From: Poriferisodalis sp965237655
GTDB taxonomy: Bacteria > Actinomycetota > Acidimicrobiia > Acidimicrobiales > Poriferisodalaceae
Length of the DNA stretch: 64,000 nt
Assembly (NCBI RefSeq): GCF_965237655.1
Contig: NZ_CBDEGB010000002.1
Coordinates: forward strand, 1,054,001 to 1,118,000
Direction: 5' to 3'
Shown: positions 24,273 through 36,096 of the stretch, piece after piece
How the letters are laid out: every line of letters begins with the position of its first letter
Numbering within the stretch: position 1 is the stretch's first letter
Position numbers and translations under genes: made by a program
The notes under the pieces: model-generated
The model's input: the letters and a program-made list of their open reading frames with translations, nothing else
Databases searched by the model: none
Told to the model about the DNA's origin: nothing

Positions 24273-25626
24273 GACCCAGACGCTCCCGATGCCGGCTGCC
24301 GAAGCGGCCCTGGTCATCACGGGCGGTGAGATCGTCGAGCGTGCCGGGCGGCGCCGTGCCGACATCACCGTGGTTGACGGCCAGATAGCGGCAGTGAATC
24401 CGCCGGGCGTGACCGTCGATGGCGAGGCACGCCTGATCGACGCCTCAGGCTGCGTGGTCGTCTCGGGTTTCGTGGACCTGTTCGCACGCCTGGGCGAGCC
24501 GGGCAACGAGGAAGCCGAGACCGTCGCCACAGCCAGCGCGGCGGCCGTGCGGGGCGGCTTCACCGCCGTGATGGCCCAGCCCGACACCGAACCCCCGCTC
24601 GACCGTCTGGGACAGCTAGCCGAGCTCCGCCGCAATGCGGCGCACGCCCGCGGCCACATCATTCCCGCCGCCACGATCACGGCCGAGCGGGCCGGGTGCC
24701 GCCTCTCGCCGATGGCCGAGCTGGCTGACGCCGGTGTTCGATGGTTCACCGACGTCGGGCCCCCCGATGACGTCGGCCTCCTGCGACGCGCCCTGCAGTA
24801 CGCAGGACCCCTCGACGCTGTCGTGTCCGTGCGCCCTGCCACCGCTCACCTCGCCGGCGCTGCCGCCATGGCTGAAGGCGCAGTTTCGGCGCGGATGGGG
24901 CTGGCGGGCGAGCCCGCTGCCTCCGAGGAGTTGGCAGCTGCCGTCGTCATCGGCGTTGCACGGCTCACCGGCGGCCGCCTGCACCTCGACCGCATCAGCG
25001 CCGCCCGTACCGTCGAGCTGGTGCGCGCCGCCAAGGCCGAAGGGCTCGACGTCTCGGTCTCGGTTGCGGCGGAGCACCTGCTGTTCATTGATGCCCACGC
25101 CGACGGCTACGACACCCTGATGCGCGCCGAGCCGCCGTACCGCACTGCGGCCGACCGGGACGCGCTGATCGCCGGCGTCAACGACCGCACCATCGACGCC
25201 ATCGTCAGCGGCCATTCGCCAGTGCCGCCCCAAGCCAAGGATCTGCCCTTCGATGAAGCGCCGCCTGGCATTGCCTCGCTCGAAACCTGCGCCGCACTCA
25301 CTCTCGGTCATCCCGAGATCGGTCTTGAGGCAGCGCTGGACGCGCTGTCGTGGCGACCGGCTGAGCTGGCCGGCGCCGCACACCTCGGCGGTGGGCTCAT
25401 CGAGCCGGGCCAACCGGCAAACCTCGTGGTGCTTGATCTCGACCGGACCTGGACGCTGGCTGAGCGAGGCTCAGTGTCGATGGCGCGAAATACCCCGCAC
25501 CGAGGCCGGTCGATGAGCGCCATGGTGACCGCGACGGTCGTCGCCGGACACCTCGTCGTGGCCAATGGACAGCCGTGCGAGCCCGCCGTGATGTTCGCGG
25601 CCCGAAGCGCGGGGGCAGGACTATGA
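24265..25626 (+). CDS. Dihydroorotase-like protein with catalytic residues lost (PyrC')
   Basis: A 453-residue protein with the full dihydroorotase layout, placed where pyrC stands in actinobacterial pyr operons. The metal site appears destroyed: the HxH motif reads DLFARLGEPG (71-80, Phe and Arg for both His); the QHAE site reads VRPA (189-192); the CHAS site reads DRIS (242-245); the TDHAPH site reads SGHSPV (315-320, Gly for the catalytic Asp). Scaffold segments persist (GGFTAVMAQPDT, PPGIASLETCAAL, GLIEPGQPANLVVLDLDRTW). Non-catalytic PyrC' subunits that stabilise ATCase are known in Pseudomonas; the same role here is inferred, so an active dihydroorotase is needed elsewhere. Confidence 0.85.
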   Translation: MPETQTLPMPAAEAALVITGGEIVERAGRRRADITVVDGQIAAVNPPGVTVDGEARLIDASGCVVVSGFVDLFARLGEPGNEEAETVATASAAAVRGGFTAVMAQPDTEPPLDRLGQLAELRRNAAHARGHIIPAATITAERAGCRLSPMAELADAGVRWFTDVGPPDDVGLLRRALQYAGPLDAVVSVRPATAHLAGAAAMAEGAVSARMGLAGEPAASEELAAAVVIGVARLTGGRLHLDRISAARTVELVRAAKAEGLDVSVSVAAEHLLFIDAHADGYDTLMRAEPPYRTAADRDALIAGVNDRTIDAIVSGHSPVPPQAKDLPFDEAPPGIASLETCAALTLGHPEIGLEAALDALSWRPAELAGAAHLGGGLIEPGQPANLVVLDLDRTWTLAERGSVSMARNTPHRGRSMSAMVTATVVAGHLVVANGQPCEPAVMFAARSAGAGL

Positions 25627-26776
25627 ACCAGCCAAGCGCTCCCGCACGTAGCGCCCTCGTGCTTACCGACGGCACCGTCTTCGAGGGCGAGATGATCGGC
25701 GCGCCCCCAACAGCATCTGGTGGGGTGGCCTCCGGTGAGGTCGTATTCAACACGGTGATGACCGGCTACCAGGAGGTCATCACCGATCCCTCCTATGCGG
25801 GCCAGATCATCGCCTTCACCTACCCCCACATCGGCAACTACGGCATCACCGCCGCCGATGCCGAGTCGAGCCGGCCCTTCTGCCGTGGCGTCATCATCCG
25901 CGACCTGGCCAGGCGTCGATCGAATTGGCGCTCCGAGGGAGACCTCAACTCGTACCTCGTCCGCCACGGTGTCGCCGGCATCGCCGGCGTGGACACGCGC
26001 CGGCTGACTCGCCACGTCCGGGACTACGGCGCCATGGGTGGCGCGTTCGGCCCTGCCCCCAACGACGACGCGCTGGAACGTCTCGCAGCCGCCGCCCGCG
26101 CCGAGCCCGGCACTGCAGGCGTCGACCTCGTCAGCGAGGTCACCACCGCCGAGCCGTACACCGCGGGCGACGGGCCGTGGCGGGTCGTCGCCTACGACTT
26201 GGGCATCAAGCGCGCCATCGCCACGAAGCTGGGCCGCATCGCCACCGTCGACATCGTGCCGGCGGGGACCACCGCGGCCGAGGTGCTCGCCCGAGAACCC
26301 GATGGGATCTTCCTCTCCAACGGTCCCGGCGACCCCCAGATGGCCGGCGGCGTCACCACGGCGCTGCGTGACCTGCTGGGAGAGGTTCCGATCTTCGGCA
26401 TCTGCCTGGGCCAGCAGGTGCTCGGCCTTGCCCTCGGCGGCCGCTCCTACAAGCTTCCCTTCGGCCACCACGGCGGCAACGTGCCCGTGCGCGACGAGGC
26501 CACCGGCCGCATCGAGATCACCAGCCAGAACCACAACTTCGCCATCGAATCGGGCTCCGTGCCGGGAGTCGACGAGACGCACGTCTGCCTGAACGACGGA
26601 GCGCTCGAGGGTTTCGCCTGCCGCGACCTGCCCGCGTTCTGCGTCCAGTACCACCCCGAAGCCAGCCCCGGACCGCACGACTCGCACTACCTCTTCGATC
26701 GCTTCGCGGACCTCATGTCAACGTTCTGGGTCGGCACGCGCAACGGCTCCGGCAGCTCCCTGCGGGGGAGCAGCTG

Positions 26777-26777
<1 letters not shown>
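25623..26777 (+). CDS. carA: Carbamoyl phosphate synthase small subunit (glutaminase)
   Basis: Releases ammonia from glutamine and channels it to CarB. It is 384 residues from ATG 25623, overlapping the previous stop. N-terminal domain: LTDGTVFEGE, GEVVFNTVMTGYQEVITDPSYAGQIIAFTYPHIGNYGI. C-terminal class I amidotransferase: SNGPGDPQ, GICLGQQVLGLA with the nucleophile Cys, and QYHPEASPGPHDS with the His-Glu pair. The stop overlaps the carB start (TGATG). Confidence 0.98.
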
Positions 26778-30137
<3,360 letters not shown>

Positions 30138-30145
<8 letters not shown>

Positions 30146-31130
30146 GGCCCCAATGAGTACTTCGGGCGACCCGCCAATCGATATGGCAGTACGGATCGGC
30201 AGCGTCGAGCTGCCCAATCCCGTGATGACCGCATCGGGAACCGCTGGCTACGGCACCGAACTCCGCGCGTACTTCGACCTTGCCGAACTGGGTGCTGTGG
30301 TGACCAAGTCGCTGTCGCCGTTCGCCTGGGCCGGGAATCCAGCGCCCCGGGTTGTGGGCACGCCCGCCGGGATGCTCAACGCGGTGGGTTTGCAGAACCC
30401 CGGCGCCGAGGCGTGGCTCGAGACTGAACTGCCGCGCCTTCGTCGAACCGGGGCTCGGGTGGTGGCCAGCATCTGGGGCCGCACGGTGGCTGACTATGAG
30501 GCAGCGGCTCGGACCCTGGCCGGTGCCGGCCTGACGGCACTGGAGGTGAACGTCAGCTGCCCGAACCTCGAGGGCCGGGGCCAGATGTTTGCGTGCGATC
30601 CGGCGGCAACTGCCGATGCCGTCAGCGCCGCGAGCGCTGCAGGTGTGCCGCTGTGGGCAAAGCTCACCCCCAACGTGACCGACTTGGTCGAGATCGCCGC
30701 CGCCGCGATGACCGCAGGAGCCGAAGCCCTCACGCTCATCAACACCGTCTTCGGAATGTCCATCGATCCCGTCACTGCGGTGCCCACGCTCGGCAACGTC
30801 GGCGGCGGGTTGTCGGGTCCGGCGATCCGGCCCGTGGCCGTCCGGGCCATCTTCGACGTACGAGCGGCGTTGGGCGAGGTGCCGATCGTGGGCGTCGGCG
30901 GTGTGGCGGCAGCCGAGCACGCTGTGGAGCTCCTGGCGGCCGGGGCCTGTGCGGTACAGGTCGGCACGGCATCGTTCTGGGATCCGCGAGCTCCGCGCAA
31001 GGTGGTGTCTGAGTTGCGCCGCTGGTGCAAGAAGCACGGCGTCTTCGCGGCCGCCGAATTGACTGGCCGGGCCCATCACCGCCGAACCGGGCCGCGCTCA
31101 GCTGGCGCAGGCAGACCCGAGAGCAGTTGA
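30138..31130 (+). CDS. pyrD: Dihydroorotate dehydrogenase, class 1B-like catalytic subunit
   Basis: Oxidises dihydroorotate to orotate with FMN. It is 330 residues from ATG 30138; ATG 30153 is also possible. Motifs: NPVMTASGTAGYG, TKSLSPFAWAGNPAPRV, GMLNAVGLQNPG, LEVNVSCPN with a following GQMFACDP, and GGGLSGPAIRPVAVRAIFDV, the class 1B pattern. Class 1B enzymes normally pair with the iron-sulfur/FAD subunit PyrK, but no pyrK is present in this operon or elsewhere in the window. The C-terminal 25 residues are low complexity. Confidence 0.93.
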
Positions 31131-31135
31131 ACACG

Positions 31136-31882
31136 ATGACCACTTCCGGATCGGCCGCAACGCTCCGCAGCGGTGCAGCCCGAGACCGGCTGGCACTTGC
31201 ACTGGACGTGCAGGATCGGGCAGCGGCGCTGGCGCTGGTGGAACGTTTCGCAGCCGACTTCGGCGTCATGAAGGTCGGCCTCGAGCTGTTTGTCGCAGAG
31301 GGTCCCTCGCTCGTGAGAGACATCGTGGCGACGGGCTGCCGGGTGTTCTTGGACCTCAAGCTGCACGACATCCCGAACACGGTGGAGCGGGCTGCACGGA
31401 GCGCCGGTGCGCTGGGTGTCTGGCTGCTCACCTTGCACACCCAGGGCGGGCCGGACGTGCTGGCCGCAGGAGCACGCGGGCTGGCTGAAGGCGCCGAGAT
31501 GTCGAGCGGCTCATCGATGCCGAGCGTCGCACCTGTTGCACTCGGTGTCACTGTCCTCACTTCGGACGCCGAAGCCACGCCAGAGGTGCTGACGCAACTA
31601 GCTGCGCTGGCCCACGATTCCGGCTGTGGCGGCCTTGTCTGCGCCGCGTCAGATCTCCCGACGGTGTCGGCGGCGGCGCCTGGACTGCTCCGCGTCGTGC
31701 CCGGCATACGACCCACCGGCGTGTCGGCAGCCGATCAGCGCCGGGTTGCCACCCCGTCCGCAGCACTGGCTGCCGGTGCCGATCTGCTCGTCATCGGACG
31801 TGCGATAACCGCGGCACCCGATCCGCAGGCTGCGGCCGCGGCAATCGTTGCCGAGGTAGCTGCGGAGCTTGCCCGCGCTTGA
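31136..31882 (+). CDS. pyrF: Orotidine 5'-phosphate decarboxylase
   Basis: Last step to UMP. It is 248 residues from ATG 31136 (TTG 31127 is also possible). It shows the short-type bacterial motifs RLALALDVQDRAAAL, MKVGLELFVAEGPSLV, the catalytic FLDLKLHDIPNTVERA, GLVCAASDL, VVPGIRPTG and ADLLVIGRAITAAPDP. It ends the pyr operon, 5 bp after pyrD. Confidence 0.96.
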   Translation: MTTSGSAATLRSGAARDRLALALDVQDRAAALALVERFAADFGVMKVGLELFVAEGPSLVRDIVATGCRVFLDLKLHDIPNTVERAARSAGALGVWLLTLHTQGGPDVLAAGARGLAEGAEMSSGSSMPSVAPVALGVTVLTSDAEATPEVLTQLAALAHDSGCGGLVCAASDLPTVSAAAPGLLRVVPGIRPTGVSAADQRRVATPSAALAAGADLLVIGRAITAAPDPQAAAAAIVAEVAAELARA

Positions 31883-31932
31883 TCGGCAGCGCTCGCCAAG
31901 CCAGTGTCCCTAAGCCCTATGGGCGGCGTAGC

Positions 31933-31938
31933 TACACT
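31933..31938 (+). promoter_or_regulatory. -10 box of mihF (leaderless type)
   Basis: TACACT lies 8 nt before the mihF ATG, with no Shine-Dalgarno between. It suggests that mihF has its own promoter separate from the pyr operon. Confidence 0.5.
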
Positions 31939-31946
31939 GCACGACA

Positions 31947-32282
31947 ATGAGTCCGCTGCCTGAACTCAGTGACGAGCAGCGTGCCGAGGCGCTGGCCAAG
32001 GCCAAGGAGGCCCGCGAGGTCCGCGCAATCGTCAAGCACCGGTTGAAGATGGGTTTGCTCACCTTCGATGAGTTGCTGGCCGAAGCCGACACTGTCGAGA
32101 ACGTCGGCAAGCTCAAGGCACTTGCTGCCTTGGAGTCGATGCCGGGTCTCGGCAAGGTCAAGGCCCGTCGCCTGATGGCCGAGATAGGCATCGCCGACAA
32201 TCGGCGACTGCGAGGTCTCGGCGGTACGCAGCGGCGCCGTTTGAGCGAGCACTTCGCACAGGATTCCGCCCCAGGCGCGTGA
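31947..32282 (+). CDS. mihF: Integration host factor, actinobacterial type
   Basis: A DNA-binding nucleoid protein unrelated to the alpha/beta IHF of Gram-negatives. It is 111 residues: an N-terminal helix LSDEQRAEALAKAKEAREVRA, then LKMGLLTFDELL and the helix-two-turn-helix motif SMPGLGKVKARRLMAEIGIADNRRLRGLG typical of mIHF. Its place between pyrF and gmk is conserved in actinobacteria and helps place the organism. Confidence 0.95.
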   Translation: MSPLPELSDEQRAEALAKAKEAREVRAIVKHRLKMGLLTFDELLAEADTVENVGKLKALAALESMPGLGKVKARRLMAEIGIADNRRLRGLGGTQRRRLSEHFAQDSAPGA

Positions 32283-32292
32283 ATACAGTCGC

Positions 32293-32904
32293 ATGACCAA
32301 CCCGGCGCCCAGTGGCGCTGCGAGCCCGACCGCGCCTTGGGGCGTGACGCTCTACGTGGCGTGCGGGCCGGGCGGGGCCGGCAAAGGCACGATCGTGGCT
32401 GAGCTGGTGGCGCGGGATCCGACCCTCCTGCTGAGCCGGTCCTGGACGACCCGTCCTCGCCGCGTCGGGGAGCCAGTCGAGGCGTACACCTTCGTGACGG
32501 CAACCGAGTTCGAGGCCCGGATCGCTTCGGGAGGATTCCTGGAATGGGCCGACTTCTTCGAGTATCGCTACGGCACCCCGATGCCGCCGCCCGACCTCGA
32601 AAGGGATCTCGTGCTGGAGATCGACGTGCAGGGCGCTGTCTCGGTGCGCAATCGTGATCCGTCTGCGCTGGTGATCATGGTGCTTCCGCCCAGCCGAGCC
32701 GAGCAGGAACGGCGCATGCGCCGGAGAGGGGATCCCGACGCCGAGGTAGCACGCCGGCTCGCCAAGGCCGACGAGGAGCTGCCCGTGGGCTACCGGATGG
32801 CCGACCTCATCGTGGTGAACCGGGACATCTCCAGCACCGTGGGCGAGATCGCCGCGTTCGTGGACCGCACACGCTCCCGCCGCCCGCCTGCTGCTCGAGC
32901 CTGA
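32293..32904 (+). CDS. gmk: Guanylate kinase
   Basis: Phosphorylates GMP to GDP. It is 203 residues. The P-loop reads CGPGGAGKGTIVAEL (usual GPSGxGK), followed by the GMP-binding block LSRSWTTRPRRVGEP, GGFLEWADFFEYRYGTP and DLVLEIDVQGAVSVR. The ATG 32293 start is only 3 nt after a TACAGT box, so the true start could be slightly downstream (GTG 32341). It lies between mihF and rpoZ as in other actinobacteria. Confidence 0.95.
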   Translation: MTNPAPSGAASPTAPWGVTLYVACGPGGAGKGTIVAELVARDPTLLLSRSWTTRPRRVGEPVEAYTFVTATEFEARIASGGFLEWADFFEYRYGTPMPPPDLERDLVLEIDVQGAVSVRNRDPSALVIMVLPPSRAEQERRMRRRGDPDAEVARRLAKADEELPVGYRMADLIVVNRDISSTVGEIAAFVDRTRSRRPPAARA

Positions 32905-32983
32905 GCGGGCTCGTGCGAGGGCTCCATGCCTTGAACCACCACACGGCGCCTGCAGGCACCATGGCGCTGGGCTGGGTCCTCGG

Positions 32984-32989
32984 TAGCCT
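32984..32989 (+). promoter_or_regulatory. -10 box of rpoZ (leaderless type)
   Basis: TAGCCT preceded by CGG, 10 nt before the rpoZ ATG. Confidence 0.5.
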
Positions 32990-32999
32990 GCATTCTGCG

Positions 33000-33338
33000 A
33001 TGACTGAGTCAACCGACACCATGATCACCCCGGGGCTCGAGGACCTGCTCTCCAAGGTCGACTCGAAGTTCACCCTCGTGAGCCTTGCGGCCATGCGGTC
33101 TCGGCAGATCAACTCGTACTACAACCAGCTCGACGGCGGCATCGGCTCGGTCGTGCCGCCGCAGGTGGCTTCGGTCGCTCGCAAGCCGCTGTCGATCGCG
33201 TTCGAGGAGATCGAGGCCGACAAGATCACCTTCGAGCGCTTCGATCCCGAAGAGCGGGCACGTCTGGAAGCCGAAGCGCTCGCTGCAGCCGAGGCTGATG
33301 CTGCCATGCTCGAGGTGGTTCCCGACCTCGAGGCCTAG
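33000..33338 (+). CDS. rpoZ: RNA polymerase omega subunit
   Basis: Promotes assembly of RNA polymerase by binding beta'. It is 112 residues from ATG 33000. The family core is seen as PGLEDLLSKVDSKFTLVSLAAMRSRQINSYYNQL and KPLSIAFEEIEADKI. The order gmk-rpoZ-coaBC-metK is conserved. The acidic Ala/Glu-rich C-terminus is unremarkable. Confidence 0.95.
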   Translation: MTESTDTMITPGLEDLLSKVDSKFTLVSLAAMRSRQINSYYNQLDGGIGSVVPPQVASVARKPLSIAFEEIEADKITFERFDPEERARLEAEALAAAEADAAMLEVVPDLEA

Positions 33339-33384
33339 CGCCACGGACCACAACCCAGCCCTGTCGAGATCTGACAGCGGGGCG

Positions 33385-33390
33385 TACCCT
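33385..33390 (+). promoter_or_regulatory. -10 box of coaBC (leaderless type)
   Basis: TACCCT, 9 nt before the coaBC GTG. A small inverted repeat (CTGTC at 33361-33365 with GACAG at 33373-33377) sits just upstream. Confidence 0.45.
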
Positions 33391-33399
33391 TGCGCGGCA

Positions 33400-34689
33400 G
33401 TGACGGACTCTGCCGATCGCCTCAATCCTGACTCTGCTCGGGCACAGTCGCCGTTCACCGGGCGCCGCGTGGTGCTCGGAGTCAGCGGCGGTATCGCCGC
33501 GTACAAGGCCGTGATCCTCTGCAGGCTCATGATGGACGCCGACGCTCACGTCATTCCGGTGATGACGGCCGCAGCGCAGCGATTCGTGGGCCGGGCCACG
33601 TTCGATGCGCTCGCCAGCGAGCGCGCTCGCACGTCGATCTTCGGTGAAGACGATCCGATCCCGCATACGACGCTGGGGCAGACAGCGGACGTCATCGTCG
33701 TGGCGCCCGCCACGGCGCGGGTCATCGGCAGCTACGCAGCGGGTATTTCCGACGGCCTGCTCACCGCCACGCTGCTCGCGACGCGTGCCCCCGTGGTCGT
33801 TTGCCCCGCCATGCACACCGAGATGTGGGAACACGACGCCGTGCAGCACAACCTCGACGTGCTCACCGGCCGGGGCGTGCACATTGTGGTGCCCGAATCG
33901 GGCCGGCTCGCCGGCGGGGATGTCGGCACAGGCCGCCTCGCCGAGCCGGCCACGATCTTCGACGCCGTTGGCGCAGTGCTTGCCGCACAACCGGACTCAG
34001 CCGAGGTGCGCCAGCCATCGGTGGCGCGCCGGGACTTCGCAGGCGTCAACGTGACGGTGACGGCAGGAGGCACCCGCGAACCTATCGATCCGGTTCGTTT
34101 CATCGGCAACCGTTCGTCAGGCAAGCAGGGCTACGCCATCGCCACCGCGGCGAGGGACCGGGGAGCCGACGTCACCTTGGTAACCAGTGCCGCGCTGCCC
34201 TCTCCTGAAGGCATCCGGGAGGTACGGGTCGAATCAGCAGCCGAGATGGAAGCTGCTGTGCGTGCACACGCTGACGCCGACGTCATCCTCATGGCGGCTG
34301 CAGTGGCCGACTTCCGGCCCGCAGAAGTCGCCCCTCAGAAGATCAAGAAGGGCGACGCACGCCACAGCGGTGCGCCGCCGGTGATCGCACTCGAGCACAC
34401 CGCGGACATCCTCGCCGGGCTCGGGGCCAGCAAGCCCCCGGGCCAGGTACTCGTCGGTTTCGCCGCCGAGACGGCGGATGTGCTCGACAACGCAGCACAG
34501 AAGCTGGCGCGCAAGAACCTCGACGTGATGGTCGCGAACGACATCTCGGCCGCTGGCGCGGGCTTCGCACACGACACCAACATCGTGACCATCCTGCTGG
34601 CCGATGGCACCGTGCGACCGCTGCCTCTGTGCTCGAAGCGCGAGGTGGCCGACGCCGTGCTCGACGCTGTCGCCGAGCTTCGCCGCTGA
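33400..34689 (+). CDS. coaBC: Bifunctional phosphopantothenoylcysteine decarboxylase/synthetase
   Basis: Joins 4'-phosphopantothenate to cysteine (CoaB) and decarboxylates the product (CoaC) for CoA synthesis. It is 429 residues from GTG 33400. The N-terminal flavoprotein CoaC domain shows VVLGVSGGIAAYKAV and PAMHTEMWEHDAVQ, the actinobacterial version of PxMNxxMW. The C-terminal CoaB domain has VTVTAGGTREPIDPVRFIGNRSSGKQG, MAAAVADFRP and KIKKGD. It has its own promoter-like box. Confidence 0.96.
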   Translation: MTDSADRLNPDSARAQSPFTGRRVVLGVSGGIAAYKAVILCRLMMDADAHVIPVMTAAAQRFVGRATFDALASERARTSIFGEDDPIPHTTLGQTADVIVVAPATARVIGSYAAGISDGLLTATLLATRAPVVVCPAMHTEMWEHDAVQHNLDVLTGRGVHIVVPESGRLAGGDVGTGRLAEPATIFDAVGAVLAAQPDSAEVRQPSVARRDFAGVNVTVTAGGTREPIDPVRFIGNRSSGKQGYAIATAARDRGADVTLVTSAALPSPEGIREVRVESAAEMEAAVRAHADADVILMAAAVADFRPAEVAPQKIKKGDARHSGAPPVIALEHTADILAGLGASKPPGQVLVGFAAETADVLDNAAQKLARKNLDVMVANDISAAGAGFAHDTNIVTILLADGTVRPLPLCSKREVADAVLDAVAELRR

Positions 34690-34718
34690 TCGTCTGCTGG
34701 GTTTCGGCTCAGGCCGTC

Positions 34719-34724
34719 TAGCCT
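34719..34724 (+). promoter_or_regulatory. Candidate -10 box of metK
   Basis: TAGCCT, with the predicted transcript start near 34731 and a leader of about 67 nt, unlike the leaderless neighbours. Confidence 0.4.
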
Positions 34725-34730
34725 TGCCGC

Positions 34731-34748
34731 GCTGCTGCAATCAGCAGC
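34731..34748 (+). promoter_or_regulatory. Hairpin at the predicted 5' end of metK mRNA
   Basis: A perfect 7-bp stem GCTGCTG/CAGCAGC with loop CAAT sits exactly where transcription from the TAGCCT box would begin. It could stabilise the message or regulate it. It does not resemble a SAM riboswitch that I know. Confidence 0.4.
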
Positions 34749-34797
34749 TGCGACGGGCCTACACGACCGACCAATCACGATCGAATCTGGAGCCACG

Positions 34798-35988
34798 GTG
34801 AGCCAGTGGACTTTCACCTCAGAATCGGTGACCGAGGGCCATCCCGACAAGATGGCCGATCAGATCTCGGACGCCATCCTGGACTCACTGATTGCCGAGG
34901 ACCGGCACGCTCGGGTGGCCGTCGAGACGCTGGTCACGACCGGTCTGGTTGTGGTGGCAGGAGAGGTGTCCACTGAGGCGTACATCGACATCCCGCGGGT
35001 GGTGCGAGACACCATCATCGGTATCGGCTACGACCACGGTGAGCTTGGTTTCGACGGCAACACCTGCGGCGTCATGATCGCCCTTGACGAGCAGTCGAGC
35101 GAGATCACCGAGGGCGTCTTCGGAAGTACTGAAGCTGCCGCGACGTTGGACGTCATTCCTGAACAGGGGGCCGGTGACCAGGGGATGATGTTCGGCTACG
35201 CCTGCCGGGAAACCGAGGCGTTCATGCCGCTGCCGATCTATGTCGCTCACCGAATGGCCGAGCAGCTCACCGAAGCTCGCAGGTCGGGCCGCATCCCCTA
35301 CCTGCGCCCTGACGGCAAGACGCAGGTGAGCTTCGAGTACCGCGATGGTGAGCCGATCGCGCTCCGCACTGTCGTCGTCTCCGCCCAGCACCGGGACGGG
35401 ATCGAGATCGACGGGATGATGCGCCCGGACGTGCTCGAGCACGTCATCGGCCCCACGCTGCCGGCAGCGTTCGCCGACGACGATTTTGAGCTGCTGGTGA
35501 ACCCTTCGGGCAGCTTCGTCAGCGGCGGACCGGTCGCCGATGCGGGCCTCACGGGACGCAAGATCATCGTCGACACTTATGGCGGCTACGCCCGCCACGG
35601 CGGGGGCGCATTCAGCGGCAAGGACCCCTCCAAGGTGGACCGTTCGGCGGCCTACGGCGCTCGCTGGGTCGCAAAGAACGTGGTCGCCGCCGGCGCAGCC
35701 GACCGGTGCGAGATCCAGGTGGCGTACGCCATCGGCCGGGCCGAGCCGGTGTCGTTGCTGGTGGAGACCTTCGGGACATCCCACGTCGACCCAGACGCCA
35801 TCGCGTCGGCGGTGGCCGAAGTGTTCGACCTGCGTCCCGCTGCCCTGCTGACCGACCTCAATCTGCGCCAACCGATCTACAAGGCCACAGCCGCATACGG
35901 CCATTTCGGCCGGGAATCCGACGGCGTGTCGTTCCCCTGGGAGCGTCTCGACCGGGTCGACGAGTTGAAATCAGCGCTGGGTTTGTAG
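34798..35988 (+). CDS. metK: S-adenosylmethionine synthetase
   Basis: Makes SAM from methionine and ATP. It is 396 residues from GTG 34798. Motifs: FTSESVTEGHPDKMADQISDAILD, the hexapeptide-like GAGDQGMMFGYA, DGKTQVSFEY, NPSGSFVSGGP, GRKIIVDTYGGYARHGGGAFSGKDPSKVDRSAAY. GGAG lies close upstream of the start. It is the normal length with no oddities. Confidence 0.98.
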   Translation: MSQWTFTSESVTEGHPDKMADQISDAILDSLIAEDRHARVAVETLVTTGLVVVAGEVSTEAYIDIPRVVRDTIIGIGYDHGELGFDGNTCGVMIALDEQSSEITEGVFGSTEAAATLDVIPEQGAGDQGMMFGYACRETEAFMPLPIYVAHRMAEQLTEARRSGRIPYLRPDGKTQVSFEYRDGEPIALRTVVVSAQHRDGIEIDGMMRPDVLEHVIGPTLPAAFADDDFELLVNPSGSFVSGGPVADAGLTGRKIIVDTYGGYARHGGGAFSGKDPSKVDRSAAYGARWVAKNVVAAGAADRCEIQVAYAIGRAEPVSLLVETFGTSHVDPDAIASAVAEVFDLRPAALLTDLNLRQPIYKATAAYGHFGRESDGVSFPWERLDRVDELKSALGL

Positions 35989-36096
35989 GCGGGCGGGCGC
36001 GACGGCGCCTTCGAGCAGGACAGGCAGATCCAGCCGGGTCTGCGGCACCGCGCAATCGGCGCTCGCTGTGCGGGCGGCGCGGGGCAGACTGCGACG

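Noticed and set aside
22680..24842. A 720-codon minus-strand frame opposite pyrR, pyrB and pyrC'
   Set aside because: No recognisable motifs; the plus strand has clear genes with overlapping starts.
34690..34797. SAM riboswitch before metK
   Set aside because: The leader is about 67 nt and contains one simple hairpin; no SAM-I, SAM-II or SAM-IV core could be matched by eye.
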